12,541 nucleotides of DNA from DAOTXK01 sp034435395 (GCA_034435395.1 DAOTXK010000207.1:1-12541); one strand, 5' to 3'; positions 1 through 7,584 are shown, counted from the first letter of the stretch. The notes: generated by a model from the sequence alone, not told the origin. Numbers and translations: made by a program.

Positions 1-765
1 GCAGCAGGACCTGATGCGCGCCATCTGGCGGCGGCTGCGCGCATACCACAGCCCCAGGTCGCCATCCAGCGTATGCAGCCCCACCGGCAGTGTGAACAGT
101 TCCCAGTTTTCCGCCTCATTCGGATCAAGATCGGATGACTTCAGGTGCCAGTCCTGAATCGCGCAGTCGACAGCCACGTCCACCCCCCCCAGGGCGTCGA
201 TGATGCGGCGGAAATCCACGAAGTCCACCCGCGCATAGAAATCAATCCGGACGCCCAGGTTGTACAGGATGGTATCCTTCAGATACGCATAACCATCCCG
301 CTCGCCGCCATTATGCTGGCCATAACCAAGCGCGGTGTTGATGCGCTGCATGTTCCAGCCGGGTACGTACACGAACAGATCGCGGGGGATGGAGAGAAGG
401 CTGGCCGTGCCAGCAGTGCGGTTGAGCGAGACAATCATCAACGCATCCGTCCGGCCTGCGTTAATGGGGTTGTCCGTATCGCTGCCTAAGAGCAATATGT
501 TCAGGATGTCGTGTCCCGCTGGCCCTTCAGCCAGGGGAGCAAAGGCTGGAATCTCGGTCACCGACGGCTCAGACGGCGGCATAAACGTCCCAATTGGCAG
601 AGTCGGCGTTGGCGAAGGCGACGCCTGTAGCGCCTGGCGCTGACCGGAGCCGGAAACTTCCCCGCCCGCAGCGGCGAAACTGACCACCGTCATAACCGCC
701 GTCACCAGAACCGCAATCCCCCCACCCCGGATCAGTTTGAAGTGACGCGACGCCGAATCAGGCAC
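1..765 (-). CDS. LytR-CpsA-Psr (LCP) family cell-wall glycopolymer ligase, 3' end cut by window edge
   Basis: The reading frame is open for 255 codons from a GTG at 765 to the window edge. GGGGAG six bases upstream supports this start; no better ATG exists. Residues 12-33 form one hydrophobic segment (signal anchor), followed by a Ser/Pro/Thr-rich linker to about residue 75, so the catalytic part lies outside the membrane. The LCP core is clear: ILNILLLGSD (87-96), GRTDALMIVSLN (104-115), SIPRDLFVYVPG (125-136), RINTALGYG (141-149), ALGGVDV (191-197) and LDGDLGLWYARSR (233-245). The conserved Arg and Asp residues that bind the pyrophosphate-lipid substrate in this family are present in these blocks. 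Known LCP enzymes transfer lipid-linked glycopolymers to peptidoglycan or wall proteins. The frame after YARSR no longer looks like the family, hinting at a frameshift near the edge. Transcribed from its own promoter, separate from the SH3 gene behind it. Confidence 0.9.
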   Translation of the reverse strand, partial: MPDSASRHFKLIRGGGIAVLVTAVMTVVSFAAAGGEVSGSGQRQALQASPSPTPTLPIGTFMPPSEPSVTEIPAFAPLAEGPAGHDILNILLLGSDTDNPINAGRTDALMIVSLNRTAGTASLLSIPRDLFVYVPGWNMQRINTALGYGQHNGGERDGYAYLKDTILYNLGVRIDFYARVDFVDFRRIIDALGGVDVAVDCAIQDWHLKSSDLDPNEAENWELFTLPVGLHTLDGDLGLWYARSRRQMARIRSCC

Positions 766-811
766 TCTCAACTCCCCAACAATGGCGGCAGTGGCCGTAA
801 ATACCGTGTTT

Positions 812-840
812 ATTATAAGCCTGCATTGCTCAAGAAACAC
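812..840 (-). promoter_or_regulatory. Candidate promoter of the LCP gene
   Basis: On the minus strand a perfect TATAAT lies at 817-812. At 16-17 bp upstream there is only a weak -35 (TGTTTC or GTGTTT, 834-840). The predicted transcript would start near 805 and leave a leader of about 40 nt before the GTG at 765. A strong -10 with a poor -35 is typical of activator-dependent promoters, and a repeated element lies directly upstream. Predicted by eye only. Confidence 0.5.
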
Positions 841-888
841 TGAACCGTCGGCCAAGCGTCGCCTCAACGGCGGTGAACCGTCAGGCCA
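841..888 (-). repeat. Pair of direct repeats abutting the LCP promoter -35 (possible activator sites)
   Basis: Read on the minus strand, TGGCCTGACGGTTCA (888-874) and TGGCCGACGGTTCA (854-841) are the same element, differing by one inserted T. Their TGACGGTTCA/GACGGTTCA cores are 33 bp apart, about three turns of the helix, and the nearer copy touches the predicted -35. This geometry is usual for response-regulator or other activator sites. No family can be assigned from the sequence. Confidence 0.45.
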
Positions 889-923
889 GCCGCTCACCGC
901 GAGCAAACAAGAGAGATGCCTGG

Positions 924-951
924 CAAAAAAAGAACCGGGCATAAGCCCGGC
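924..951 (-). terminator. Rho-independent terminator of the SH3/CBM9-like gene
   Basis: On the minus strand, 25 bases past the stop codon at 976, CCGGGC-TTAT-GCCCGG forms a perfect 6-bp GC stem with a 4-nt loop (950-935), followed by TTC and seven T residues (931-925). This is a textbook intrinsic terminator and separates the SH3 gene from the LCP gene downstream. Confidence 0.85.
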
Positions 952-975
952 CCTGAATGCCACTGGACGTAACCA

Positions 976-1998
976 CTATTCCATCACTGGCAGCGCGGCG
1001 ATCTCAGCGTCCGTCTGGACAAATTCTGCTGCCACCCAGCCCTGGACCGTGTCTTCGAGACGGACAAAGAGCCAGATCCTGTTCCTCGAACGCCCCATCA
1101 GGCTCAGAGGTTCACCCGGTACCAGGACCCGCAGCACACGCCCGTTGACTGGCGCGGCCCGCAGGTTAACTCTGGCCCCTGTGATGGTCGAATCAGGCAC
1201 CGGTTCAGTTTCCAGGGTGACTACGGTCGGCATGACCTCCTGCAGGGCGTCAGTCGTCGCCAGCCCATCCGCCGTAAGCTCCTGCACCTGCACAGAAACC
1301 AGATTGAACGTATCCGGTCGATCGATTAAGTCCAGAGGCATGCGGAATTCGATCGCCTCGTCACGGGCGGCCACCACGCCCGACGCATCGCGCGACTCGC
1401 CCTGCTCCTCGGTGACGATAAACAGCGTCCCTGCCTGCCGACGCGGCAGCGCATACTGATAGGTAAAATACTCATCGTCTTTGTGGGTCACGATATCGAC
1501 CAGCACCAACCGGGCCTGGCGCAGGTCTCCGGTCGCCTCGATGAGCACGTAGAGATAATTGTCATTCATGAATGAACGAGCGGCGAGTATGTCCACATTG
1601 CCGGTGGTGTCGCCCGCCTCATCGGCGAATGAGCGGGTAAACCGCTCCCAGTCATCTGCCTTACCATCAACGACCGTACGGGTGATGCCATCAGGCGGCG
1701 GCACATAGGGACCATTTAGGCGCAGGTACACCACACTCACCCAGCCTACCACGTCGTCAGGCGTTTTCACTTCCGCCCACGACAAACTCTCATCCAGTCC
1801 CAAGAAGATCAATAACGTGCCCCTTGACAGCGTCACCGTTATCTCTGACTGGGCGGACGGCTCTACATGAAGCGGTGCCCGGATGGCAACAACCGTTGCC
1901 GTTTCCTCCCCCTGCCCCCACACCGCCACCGCCCCTGCCAGCAAGCCAATAAGCACCAGTAACCCCACACCCACGCGATACGCCAGGTGTTTCTTCAT
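976..1998 (-). CDS. Secreted protein with SH3-like, CBM9/DOMON-like and SH3-like domains
   Basis: A 340-residue protein. MKKH plus a hydrophobic stretch (residues 8-27) ending near AVAVWGQG is a signal peptide or membrane anchor; no lipobox Cys is seen. Residues about 32-94 are a bacterial SH3-like module ending in GWVSVVYLRL. Residues about 108-262 begin with VVDGKADDW, the typical first strand of CBM9-like/DOMON beta-sandwich domains that bind sugars or other ligands outside the cell, and continue with alternating beta-strand patterns (NDNYLYVLIEATG). Residues about 272-330 form a second SH3-like module (ARVNLRAAP...GWVAAEFV). GAGGAG seven bases before the ATG supports the start. It has its own promoter and terminator, so it is likely monocistronic. 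The layout suggests binding of wall or surface glycan; no catalytic site is recognised. The domain calls are by motif and the middle domain is the less certain one. Confidence 0.85.
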   Translation of the reverse strand: MKKHLAYRVGVGLLVLIGLLAGAVAVWGQGEETATVVAIRAPLHVEPSAQSEITVTLSRGTLLIFLGLDESLSWAEVKTPDDVVGWVSVVYLRLNGPYVPPPDGITRTVVDGKADDWERFTRSFADEAGDTTGNVDILAARSFMNDNYLYVLIEATGDLRQARLVLVDIVTHKDDEYFTYQYALPRRQAGTLFIVTEEQGESRDASGVVAARDEAIEFRMPLDLIDRPDTFNLVSVQVQELTADGLATTDALQEVMPTVVTLETEPVPDSTITGARVNLRAAPVNGRVLRVLVPGEPLSLMGRSRNRIWLFVRLEDTVQGWVAAEFVQTDAEIAALPVME

Positions 1999-2045
1999 AG
2001 CCAGTCTCCTCAGGTACAGGCAAAAGATAACGCGATGTTGGCTCT

Positions 2046-2075
2046 ATTGTACAATTGACAGCGCGGTTGTGTCCA
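2046..2075 (-). promoter_or_regulatory. Promoter of the SH3/CBM9-like gene
   Basis: On the minus strand, TGGACA (2075-2070) and TACAAT (2051-2046) are separated by 18 bp. The predicted start point near 2039 gives a leader of about 40 nt containing the GAGGAG ribosome site. The -10 lies within a 10-bp perfect palindrome, ATTGTACAAT (2046-2055), which could also be an operator. Confidence 0.6.
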
Positions 2076-2140
2076 AACACTCGCCTTGTTAAACATAACT
2101 CAAATCCAGGGCCGGGGCCAACGAATGCGGCCTTTACCGC

Positions 2141-2169
2141 TTATCCTTTCTCAACTTCGGCTATATAAT
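2141..2169 (+). promoter_or_regulatory. Promoter of the methyltransferase-glycosyltransferase cluster
   Basis: A perfect TATAAT (2164-2169) lies 17 bp after TTATCC (2141-2146), a weak -35 with three of six matches. The start point would be near 2176, giving a leader of about 30 nt to the ATG at 2206. This position argues against the upstream in-frame TTG at 2086 as the translation start, since it would lie before the transcript. Likely drives the genes through 7540. Confidence 0.55.
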
Positions 2170-2205
2170 GTCCACTATATCGCGCGTTTCAGTCAAGGCC
2201 CGGCA

Positions 2206-3036
2206 ATGTCAGCCATCGATGAAGCAATCCGCACCCTGCGAAACGATCCCAGGTATGCCCAACTGATCCATGATTCGTATCTGAGCGCGGACGTCACCGA
2301 GTCGGCAGAGCGCTTCCATCGCTCGACTGAGTTCGCCGAGGTACATGGCCTGATCGGCAGGCACATTCAGGGGGGTCGTATACTGGATTTGGGCGCTGGC
2401 CGAGGGATTTCGTCTTATGCCTTTGGCCGCAGTGGCGCACAGATAGTATACGCCCTTGAGCCTGATCCGAGCGACGAGGTCGGCTACGGAGCCATCAGGC
2501 GGTTGCAGCCAGGATTGCCCATCCAGATCATCGAAGCTTTGGGCGAAAACATCCCCTTGCGGGACGGCCAGCTGGATGTCGTATACGCCCGACAGGTGCT
2601 CCATCATACCCGCGACCTGGCGCGCGTCCTGGGCGAGTGCGCGCGTGTTCTAAAAAGCGGCGGTGTGCTCCTGGTCTGCCGCGAGCATGTGGTCGACGAC
2701 GAGCACCAGCTGGCCGACTTCTTAAGTAACCATCCTGTCCATCAACTGGTCGGGGGCGAAAATGCCTACTCACTCGACCAGTATCTGCAAGCCATCCTTG
2801 CCGCAGGCTTACGGCTCCAGCGGCTGCTCGGCCCCTGGGATTCGATCATCAACGCTTTTCCCGCCGTCCGCAGCCCCGACGCGCTCCGACGATACCCTCG
2901 AACCCGGCTCGAGCGTAAGCTCGGCAAACTGGGGGCCGTCATGAGCTTCCTGCCCGGCGTCAACGCTCTGATATGGCGGCGACTCAATCGCCCGGTGCCG
3001 GGACGCCTGTATTCGTTTCTGGCCGTCAAGCCTTAG
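2206..3036 (+). CDS. Class I SAM-dependent methyltransferase (Methyltransf_11/25 type)
   Basis: Translated from ATG 2206 the protein has 276 residues. The frame stays open upstream to a TTG at 2086, but that has no ribosome site and precedes the promoter; ATG 2206 has AAGG seven bases upstream. The Rossmann methyltransferase motifs are in order: motif I RILDLGAGRGIS (58-69), the acidic ribose-binding end of strand 2 at ALEPDP (83-88, Glu85), ENIPLRDGQLDVVYARQVLHH (114-134, the adenine-side loop and strand 4), and ARVLKSGGVLLV (146-157). The C-terminal 110 residues are specific to this protein and probably bind the acceptor. As the first gene of a glycosyltransferase cluster it most likely methylates a sugar of the glycan, or a terminal residue to stop chain growth. 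The acceptor is inference from context. The stop is 19 bp before the next start, so the two genes are very likely cotranscribed. Confidence 0.88.
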   Translation: MSAIDEAIRTLRNDPRYAQLIHDSYLSADVTESAERFHRSTEFAEVHGLIGRHIQGGRILDLGAGRGISSYAFGRSGAQIVYALEPDPSDEVGYGAIRRLQPGLPIQIIEALGENIPLRDGQLDVVYARQVLHHTRDLARVLGECARVLKSGGVLLVCREHVVDDEHQLADFLSNHPVHQLVGGENAYSLDQYLQAILAAGLRLQRLLGPWDSIINAFPAVRSPDALRRYPRTRLERKLGKLGAVMSFLPGVNALIWRRLNRPVPGRLYSFLAVKP

Positions 3037-3055
3037 GTGCGTCCGGAGCAGAACG

Positions 3056-4351
3056 ATGCGCCCCCTGAGGATTGGTGTGGACGCTCGCCTGATCAGTGGC
3101 CGGTCTGGCGGCATCGAGCAAGCCATCATTGGGCTGGCCGACGGGTTCTCCCACCTGGCCGACGGCGATGAGGAATATCTGTTTTTAACCTACGCCGGAC
3201 ACGACGACTGGATACGTCCGTATCTGTCTGGACCTTGCCGGTCATTACAGGTTCCCTACCCGACAACTGCTGGCTGGAAACGGCGGCTGAAATCCGCCAT
3301 CCCGGTCACACGTACAGTATGGGAGTGGCTCAGCCCGATCATCGGAAAACGGACCGTGACCATCCCGCGTTCCGATGGCACCATCGAGCGTGCGGGCGTG
3401 GATATCATGCACTTCACGACTCAGCACGCGTTTCTGACCGACGTTCTTAATATCTACGAGCCGCATGACCTCCAGCACGTTCATCTGCCGGAGTTCTTCA
3501 CCCGGAAGGAGCGCCTGCTGCGCGAAGTCCTCTACCGTGCTTTTTGCGAACAGGCGGCTATGATTGTGGCCATGACCGAATGGGGTAGACAGGACCTTAT
3601 CAAACAATACAGGCTCCCCCTGGATAAGGTGCGTGTCGTGCCGTGGGCATCGACCCTGACGGCCTACATGCCCCCTCAGGCTGGCGACCTGGCGACGCTC
3701 CAGCGAAAGTACGCCCTGCCGGATCGTTTCATCTTCTATCCAGCTCAGACCTTCCCCCACAAGAATCACATCGGACTGTTAGACGCCCTGGCCATACTGC
3801 GCGACCGACGCGGCCTGGTGGTTCCGCTTGTCTGTTCGGGGTACCGCAACAGGTTCTACCGCACCATCGAAAACCACCTGCTGGATTTGAGGTTGGGCGA
3901 CCAGGTGACGTTCCTGGGTTTCGTCAGCCCTGTGGAGCTTTACAGCCTCTACAAACTCTGTCAGGGCCTGGTTTTTCCATCCAAGTTCGAGGGCTGGGGG
4001 CTGCCTATCTCCGAGGCGTTCATGGCCGGTGTGCCCGTGATCTGCTCAAACCGCACAGCCCTGCCAGAACAGGCCGGCGACGCCGCTCATTACTTCGACC
4101 CTGACGACCCGGAGGCCATTGCCGAGGCGATCTACCGGCTGTGGACGGACGAAGCTTTCCGCCAGGACCTGGCAGTCCGTGGCCAGAAACGCATAGAGGC
4201 GTTCACCTGGGATCGGACGGCGCGGCTGTTCCGTGCCCACTACCGCCGGCTTGCGCGCCGTCCCCTGACAACCGAAGATCGGGCGCTACTCAGGAACGCC
4301 GATGGCCGTCACAGCCCGGAGGAACAGGTGCACACGCACGACGACCAATGA
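3056..4351 (+). CDS. GT4-family glycosyltransferase (GT-B fold), mannosyltransferase-like
   Basis: A 431-residue retaining glycosyltransferase. The N-terminal acceptor half opens with LRIGVDARLISGRSGGIEQ (4-22), whose Gly-rich turn is typical of GT4 enzymes, and contains HDLQHVHLPEFFT (137-149), a block common in mannosyl/rhamnosyl-transferase relatives. The C-terminal donor half has FPHKNHIGLLDAL (233-245), with the Lys/Asn that contact the nucleotide phosphates in related enzymes, and the E-x7-E signature in FEGWGLPISEAF (311-322; Glu312 and Glu320). The last ~30 residues are polar, beyond the usual domain. GGAG seven bases before the ATG supports the start, 19 bp after the methyltransferase. 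It should add a sugar from a nucleotide donor onto a lipid-linked or surface glycan at the inner face of the membrane. Donor and acceptor cannot be read from the sequence. Confidence 0.92.
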   Translation: MRPLRIGVDARLISGRSGGIEQAIIGLADGFSHLADGDEEYLFLTYAGHDDWIRPYLSGPCRSLQVPYPTTAGWKRRLKSAIPVTRTVWEWLSPIIGKRTVTIPRSDGTIERAGVDIMHFTTQHAFLTDVLNIYEPHDLQHVHLPEFFTRKERLLREVLYRAFCEQAAMIVAMTEWGRQDLIKQYRLPLDKVRVVPWASTLTAYMPPQAGDLATLQRKYALPDRFIFYPAQTFPHKNHIGLLDALAILRDRRGLVVPLVCSGYRNRFYRTIENHLLDLRLGDQVTFLGFVSPVELYSLYKLCQGLVFPSKFEGWGLPISEAFMAGVPVICSNRTALPEQAGDAAHYFDPDDPEAIAEAIYRLWTDEAFRQDLAVRGQKRIEAFTWDRTARLFRAHYRRLARRPLTTEDRALLRNADGRHSPEEQVHTHDDQ

Positions 4352-4406
4352 CCGCCATTGTATAAGCCTCAAACACAAACAGCGCCGCCAGGGAGTGTGA
4401 GACCGT

Positions 4407-5366
4407 ATGACCGATATGCCTTTAGTGACGATTGTCACCCCATCATTCAACCAGGGGGTGTATATCCGAGAAACCATTGAGAGTGTGCTGTCCCAGGATT
4501 ATCCGCGCATCGAGTACATGGTCATCGACGGCGGCTCAACCGACAGCACGCTCGACGTGCTGCGCAGCTACGGCGACCGCTTTTTCTGGATTTCAGAACC
4601 CGATCGGGGGCAATCGCACGCCATCAATAAAGGCTTCCGCCGCGCCAGCGGGGAGATCGTCGCCTGGCTCAACTCCGATGACGTTTACTTGCCCGGTGCG
4701 GTCGCCGAGTCTGTGTCCTACTTACAGGAACACCATGACGTTGACCTCGTATATGGCGACGCCCAGGTGATCGACGAGGCAGGCAACATTGTCCTCGAAA
4801 CTGCGCGCAGTAAGCCTTTTGGGCTGCCAATAACCTTGACCCAGTTCTCTACGCTTGTGCAGCCCACGGCGTTCTTCCGCCGCAGGGTTCTTGAGCAGGT
4901 GGGCTACCTGAACGAGGACCTGCATTATATGATGGACGTCGATCTGTGGATTCGTATTGGATTACACGGCAATGGTGTCTATTTGCCGGGTGCCCGTGCA
5001 AAAATCCGCTTTCATGCCACATCAAAATCTGTGACACTGGAAACCCGATTCTGGGCAGAACGTAAAGGCGTACTTGACAACCTCTTCGCCCGGCCCGGTC
5101 TGCCGCCGGAAGTCCTTGCCGTCAGGCAGGAAGCCTACGCCCACTGTGAGCTATACTGGGGCGACAACCTGCTGAGAGAGGGCAGAAGGGCAGAGGCGCG
5201 CCCTCACCTGCGCTACGCCTTACAAACCCATCCCCGTCCGCGCAGACGTTTCCTGGCGTTGCTACTGTTTGTCGATGCCGTTCTAGGGACGCCTCTTGCT
5301 TCAATCGGCCGGCGCTTTCGAGATGCGGTGGAAGGCCCGCCTCCAACATGGAAACCCCACAAATGA
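4407..5366 (+). CDS. GT2-family glycosyltransferase with a TPR-like tail
   Basis: A 319-residue inverting GT-A enzyme. It starts with the canonical strand and loop PLVTIVTPSFNQGVYIRETI (5-24), has the nucleotide-binding VIDGGSTDST (39-48) and the metal-binding DxD equivalent in WLNSDDVYLPGA (87-98, Asp91/Asp92). MMDVDLWIRIG (175-185) carries the acidic residue expected to act as catalytic base. Residues 248-278 (ELYWGDNLLREGRRAEARPH and on) look like one TPR helix pair, followed by a hydrophobic stretch at 282-296; this tail may mediate protein or membrane contact. GGGAG lies 11 bases before the ATG, a slightly long spacing. The gene follows the GT4 gene by 55 bp and overlaps the next gene. 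It resembles enzymes of capsule, exopolysaccharide or O-antigen clusters; the sugar is unknown. Confidence 0.92.
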   Translation: MTDMPLVTIVTPSFNQGVYIRETIESVLSQDYPRIEYMVIDGGSTDSTLDVLRSYGDRFFWISEPDRGQSHAINKGFRRASGEIVAWLNSDDVYLPGAVAESVSYLQEHHDVDLVYGDAQVIDEAGNIVLETARSKPFGLPITLTQFSTLVQPTAFFRRRVLEQVGYLNEDLHYMMDVDLWIRIGLHGNGVYLPGARAKIRFHATSKSVTLETRFWAERKGVLDNLFARPGLPPEVLAVRQEAYAHCELYWGDNLLREGRRAEARPHLRYALQTHPRPRRRFLALLLFVDAVLGTPLASIGRRFRDAVEGPPPTWKPHK

Positions 5367-6358
5367 GCGCCGTCGCACCTGGCACATCTGTCAAAACTGA
5401 CAGCGAGCCGAAGCTCACCGTCAGCCTGATCGTCCACCAGGATTTCTCCCACATCGGCCCGGCGCTGCGTAGTCTATTGGCCACCACCTCTCTGCCGTTT
5501 AGAGTCATGGTCACCATAAACACACCTAATGCCCCTGAAATCGAACGCCTGCGCCACGAATTTCCGGCGGTCGAGTTCATCATCAACCAGAAGCCAGCCG
5601 GCTTCGCGGCCAACCACAACCGCATTCTGGAGCAGGCCACGACCGCGTATGTGGCCCTGCTGAATGACGACATCATTCTTCATGACGGCGCGCTGGATAC
5701 CCTCGTGGCCTATCTGGACACGCACGCCACGGTGGGATTGGTGGGACCGGGGCTGTACAACGCCGATGGAACGGAGCAGGTGTCTTACTACAGCGATCCC
5801 GGACTGGGCCGAATGCTTTATAAGATCAGCGGGCTGGCCGTCCTTACCCGGCAGCAAAGCGCCGCGCGGCGCTGGCTGCAACGGCTGGGGGTGACCAGGC
5901 TCTTCAGGGTTGAATCCTTACAGCCCCGCCACCGGGTCCCGCATCCCGTGCCCGTGATCAAAGGCACGGCCATGGTCGTGCGCCGGGCGGCGTATGAGCA
6001 GGTCGGCCTCATGGACGAAACCACCCTGGCCTATGGCGAGGAAGTGGAATGGCATTGGCGGCTGCGGCAGGCCGGGTGGATGGTCGTCTTCGTGCCAGAA
6101 GCCAAAGTAACCCATTTCGGCACCGGGCAGATCCAACTGAGACTCGATGGCCAGATGCTGCTGGAGGATCGCAAAGCGATCCTTAACTACTTCAGCAAAA
6201 ACCGTCCTTCGTGGCAAGTCGTGACCATCCGGGTCAGCATCATCCTGGCCCATGTCTTTTGGGGGATAGCCTGGTTGCCGTTTTCTCGCCAGCGCGCCAG
6301 GTCACATTATCAGGCTGCCTGGCTTGGAGCTACCTGGCACCGCCACACGGAGCCGTAA
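5363..6358 (+). CDS. GT2-family glycosyltransferase, rhamnosyltransferase (WbbL)-like
   Basis: A 331-residue protein from ATG 5363, whose ATGA overlaps the TGA of the previous gene, a usual sign of translational coupling; an in-frame ATG at 5348 would add five residues but has no ribosome site. The GT-A fold shows LTVSLIVHQDFSHIGPALRS (18-37), PAGFAANHNRILEQA (78-92), the metal-binding NDD (101-103), GTAMVVRRAAYEQVGLMDE (201-219) and GEEVEWHWRLRQAGW (225-239) with the acidic pair near the catalytic base. This block order matches dTDP-rhamnose:glycan transferases of the WbbL/RfbN type. A hydrophobic run at 284-305 may sit on or in the membrane. It follows the sister GT2 gene but the two are not close copies, so they probably act at different steps. 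The rhamnose assignment is inference from motif style. Confidence 0.9.
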   Translation: MSAVAPGTSVKTDSEPKLTVSLIVHQDFSHIGPALRSLLATTSLPFRVMVTINTPNAPEIERLRHEFPAVEFIINQKPAGFAANHNRILEQATTAYVALLNDDIILHDGALDTLVAYLDTHATVGLVGPGLYNADGTEQVSYYSDPGLGRMLYKISGLAVLTRQQSAARRWLQRLGVTRLFRVESLQPRHRVPHPVPVIKGTAMVVRRAAYEQVGLMDETTLAYGEEVEWHWRLRQAGWMVVFVPEAKVTHFGTGQIQLRLDGQMLLEDRKAILNYFSKNRPSWQVVTIRVSIILAHVFWGIAWLPFSRQRARSHYQAAWLGATWHRHTEP

Positions 6359-6370
6359 CCAGGAGGCACC

Positions 6371-7540
6371 ATGTATCGTATCCTGTACATCGACGAGGTC
6401 TCCCGGATCGCCGGGGCGGCCAACTGCCTGATCATGCTCAGCGCCCATCTTGACCGGGCGCGATACACCCCCCTCGTGGCCTGCCCGCCAGGGCCACTGG
6501 CTGACCAGGTTACTGAAGTCGGAATCACCCATATCCCCTTCGAGTTCCGCCAGCGACGGCTGAAGGCCAGCCTGCCTGGGCGCTTGGGCCAACATAACCG
6601 GCGGTTCTTTAACCCGCTGGCGCTGGCCCAAAAGGTGCGAGAAGGTTTTGAGATCGCTCGTTTGATTCGTCAGCACCAGATCGATATCCTGCAAACCAAC
6701 AGCCTGTCGGCGCATATCGCCGGGCTGGTCGCCGGTCGCCTGGCGGGCATTCCGGTGTTCTGGCATATTCACCTTTTTTACCCACGATGGCTCTACCGCG
6801 TGACATTACCGGAGCATGTGGTGTTTGTGTCGCATGCGCTCTGCCGGGCGGCTTTCCCGGTCACCGTCCCGCCGCAGGCTCATGTCATCTACAACGGGCG
6901 GGACCTCTCGGTGTTTGACCCCGATCTGCCGCACCAGGACTTGCGAGCGGAATTGGGCGTGCCTCAGGGCATTCCCCTGGTAGGCATCACCGCCCAGCTT
7001 TTGCGAGGGAAAGGGCACCGGGCGCTGCTTAGAGCCTGGCAAATCGTCGCCCGGCGGCACCCCGAAGCCCGCCTGGTGATCGTCGGCGATGGACCGGTCG
7101 AGCCGGGCGAGGCTCAGCCATACCGCCAAGAGCTTGAGCAACTGGCCAGGGACCTGGGCGTCAGTCAGGGCGTGATCTTCACCGGCTTCCGCACCGACAT
7201 CGTCGACGTACTGCACACCCTTGACATCCTGGTGTCAGCCTCGACGCATCTTGAGACGTTCTCCCTCAGCGTGCTGGAAGGCATGGCCATGCGCAAAGCC
7301 GTAGTTGCCACCAAGGTCGGCGGCGTGCCGGAACTGATAACGGACGGCGAGACTGCCCTGCTCGTTGAAGACGGCAACGTGCCAGCCATGGCCGCGGCCA
7401 TCGAACGATTCCTGGACGACCCGGAACTGAGAACGCGCTGCGGGAGGCAGGCGCGCCAACAGGCCCTGGCAAAATTTTCCCTCCAGCATTACGTTTCCGC
7501 CTTCCAGGCGCTTTACGGCCAGGCCCTGGGAGACACCTGA
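6371..7540 (+). CDS. GT4-family glycosyltransferase (GT-B fold)
   Basis: A 389-residue retaining glycosyltransferase preceded by a perfect AGGAGG four bases before its ATG, the strongest ribosome site of the cluster. The N-terminal half has the acceptor-side pattern ILQTNSLSAHIAGLVAGRLA (106-125) and PVFWHIHLF (128-136). The donor half has VIYNGRDLSVF (172-182), AQLLRGKGHRALL (208-220, with the phosphate-binding Lys214), RLVIVGDGP (234-242), and E-x7-E spanning Glu295-Glu303 in LETFSLSVLEGMAM; Thr-Phe replaces the common Gly-Phe. GGVPELITDGETALLV (317-332) completes the family signature. It is the last gene of the cluster, 12 bp after the GT2 gene, with no clear terminator behind it; the next gene has its own promoter. 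Specificity is unknown; it is not a duplicate of the GT4 gene at 3056. Confidence 0.92.
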   Translation: MYRILYIDEVSRIAGAANCLIMLSAHLDRARYTPLVACPPGPLADQVTEVGITHIPFEFRQRRLKASLPGRLGQHNRRFFNPLALAQKVREGFEIARLIRQHQIDILQTNSLSAHIAGLVAGRLAGIPVFWHIHLFYPRWLYRVTLPEHVVFVSHALCRAAFPVTVPPQAHVIYNGRDLSVFDPDLPHQDLRAELGVPQGIPLVGITAQLLRGKGHRALLRAWQIVARRHPEARLVIVGDGPVEPGEAQPYRQELEQLARDLGVSQGVIFTGFRTDIVDVLHTLDILVSASTHLETFSLSVLEGMAMRKAVVATKVGGVPELITDGETALLVEDGNVPAMAAAIERFLDDPELRTRCGRQARQQALAKFSLQHYVSAFQALYGQALGDT

Positions 7541-7584
7541 GTCTCAGCCAACACATCGAGTAATACGGCGGCATCCGGTAAACA

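Noticed and set aside
145..643. Two plus-strand open frames at the left end
   Set aside because: They are antisense to the LCP gene, which is readable without interruption on the minus strand.
782..1459. Plus-strand open frame of 225 codons
   Set aside because: It lies antisense to the SH3/CBM9-like gene, has Ser/Thr/Arg-rich low-complexity translation and no family motif; a shadow of high-GC codon use.
2086..2205. TTG start at 2086 extending the methyltransferase by 40 residues
   Set aside because: No ribosome site, and a strong -10 at 2164-2169 lies inside the extension; ATG 2206 fits the promoter and the family better.
3245..3769. Minus-strand open frame inside the first GT4 gene
   Set aside because: Antisense shadow; the plus strand carries the GT4 motifs throughout.
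4352..4406. TATAAG (4361-4366) as an internal promoter before the first GT2 gene
   Set aside because: No acceptable -35 at 16-18 bp; the gap looks like a plain intercistronic spacer.
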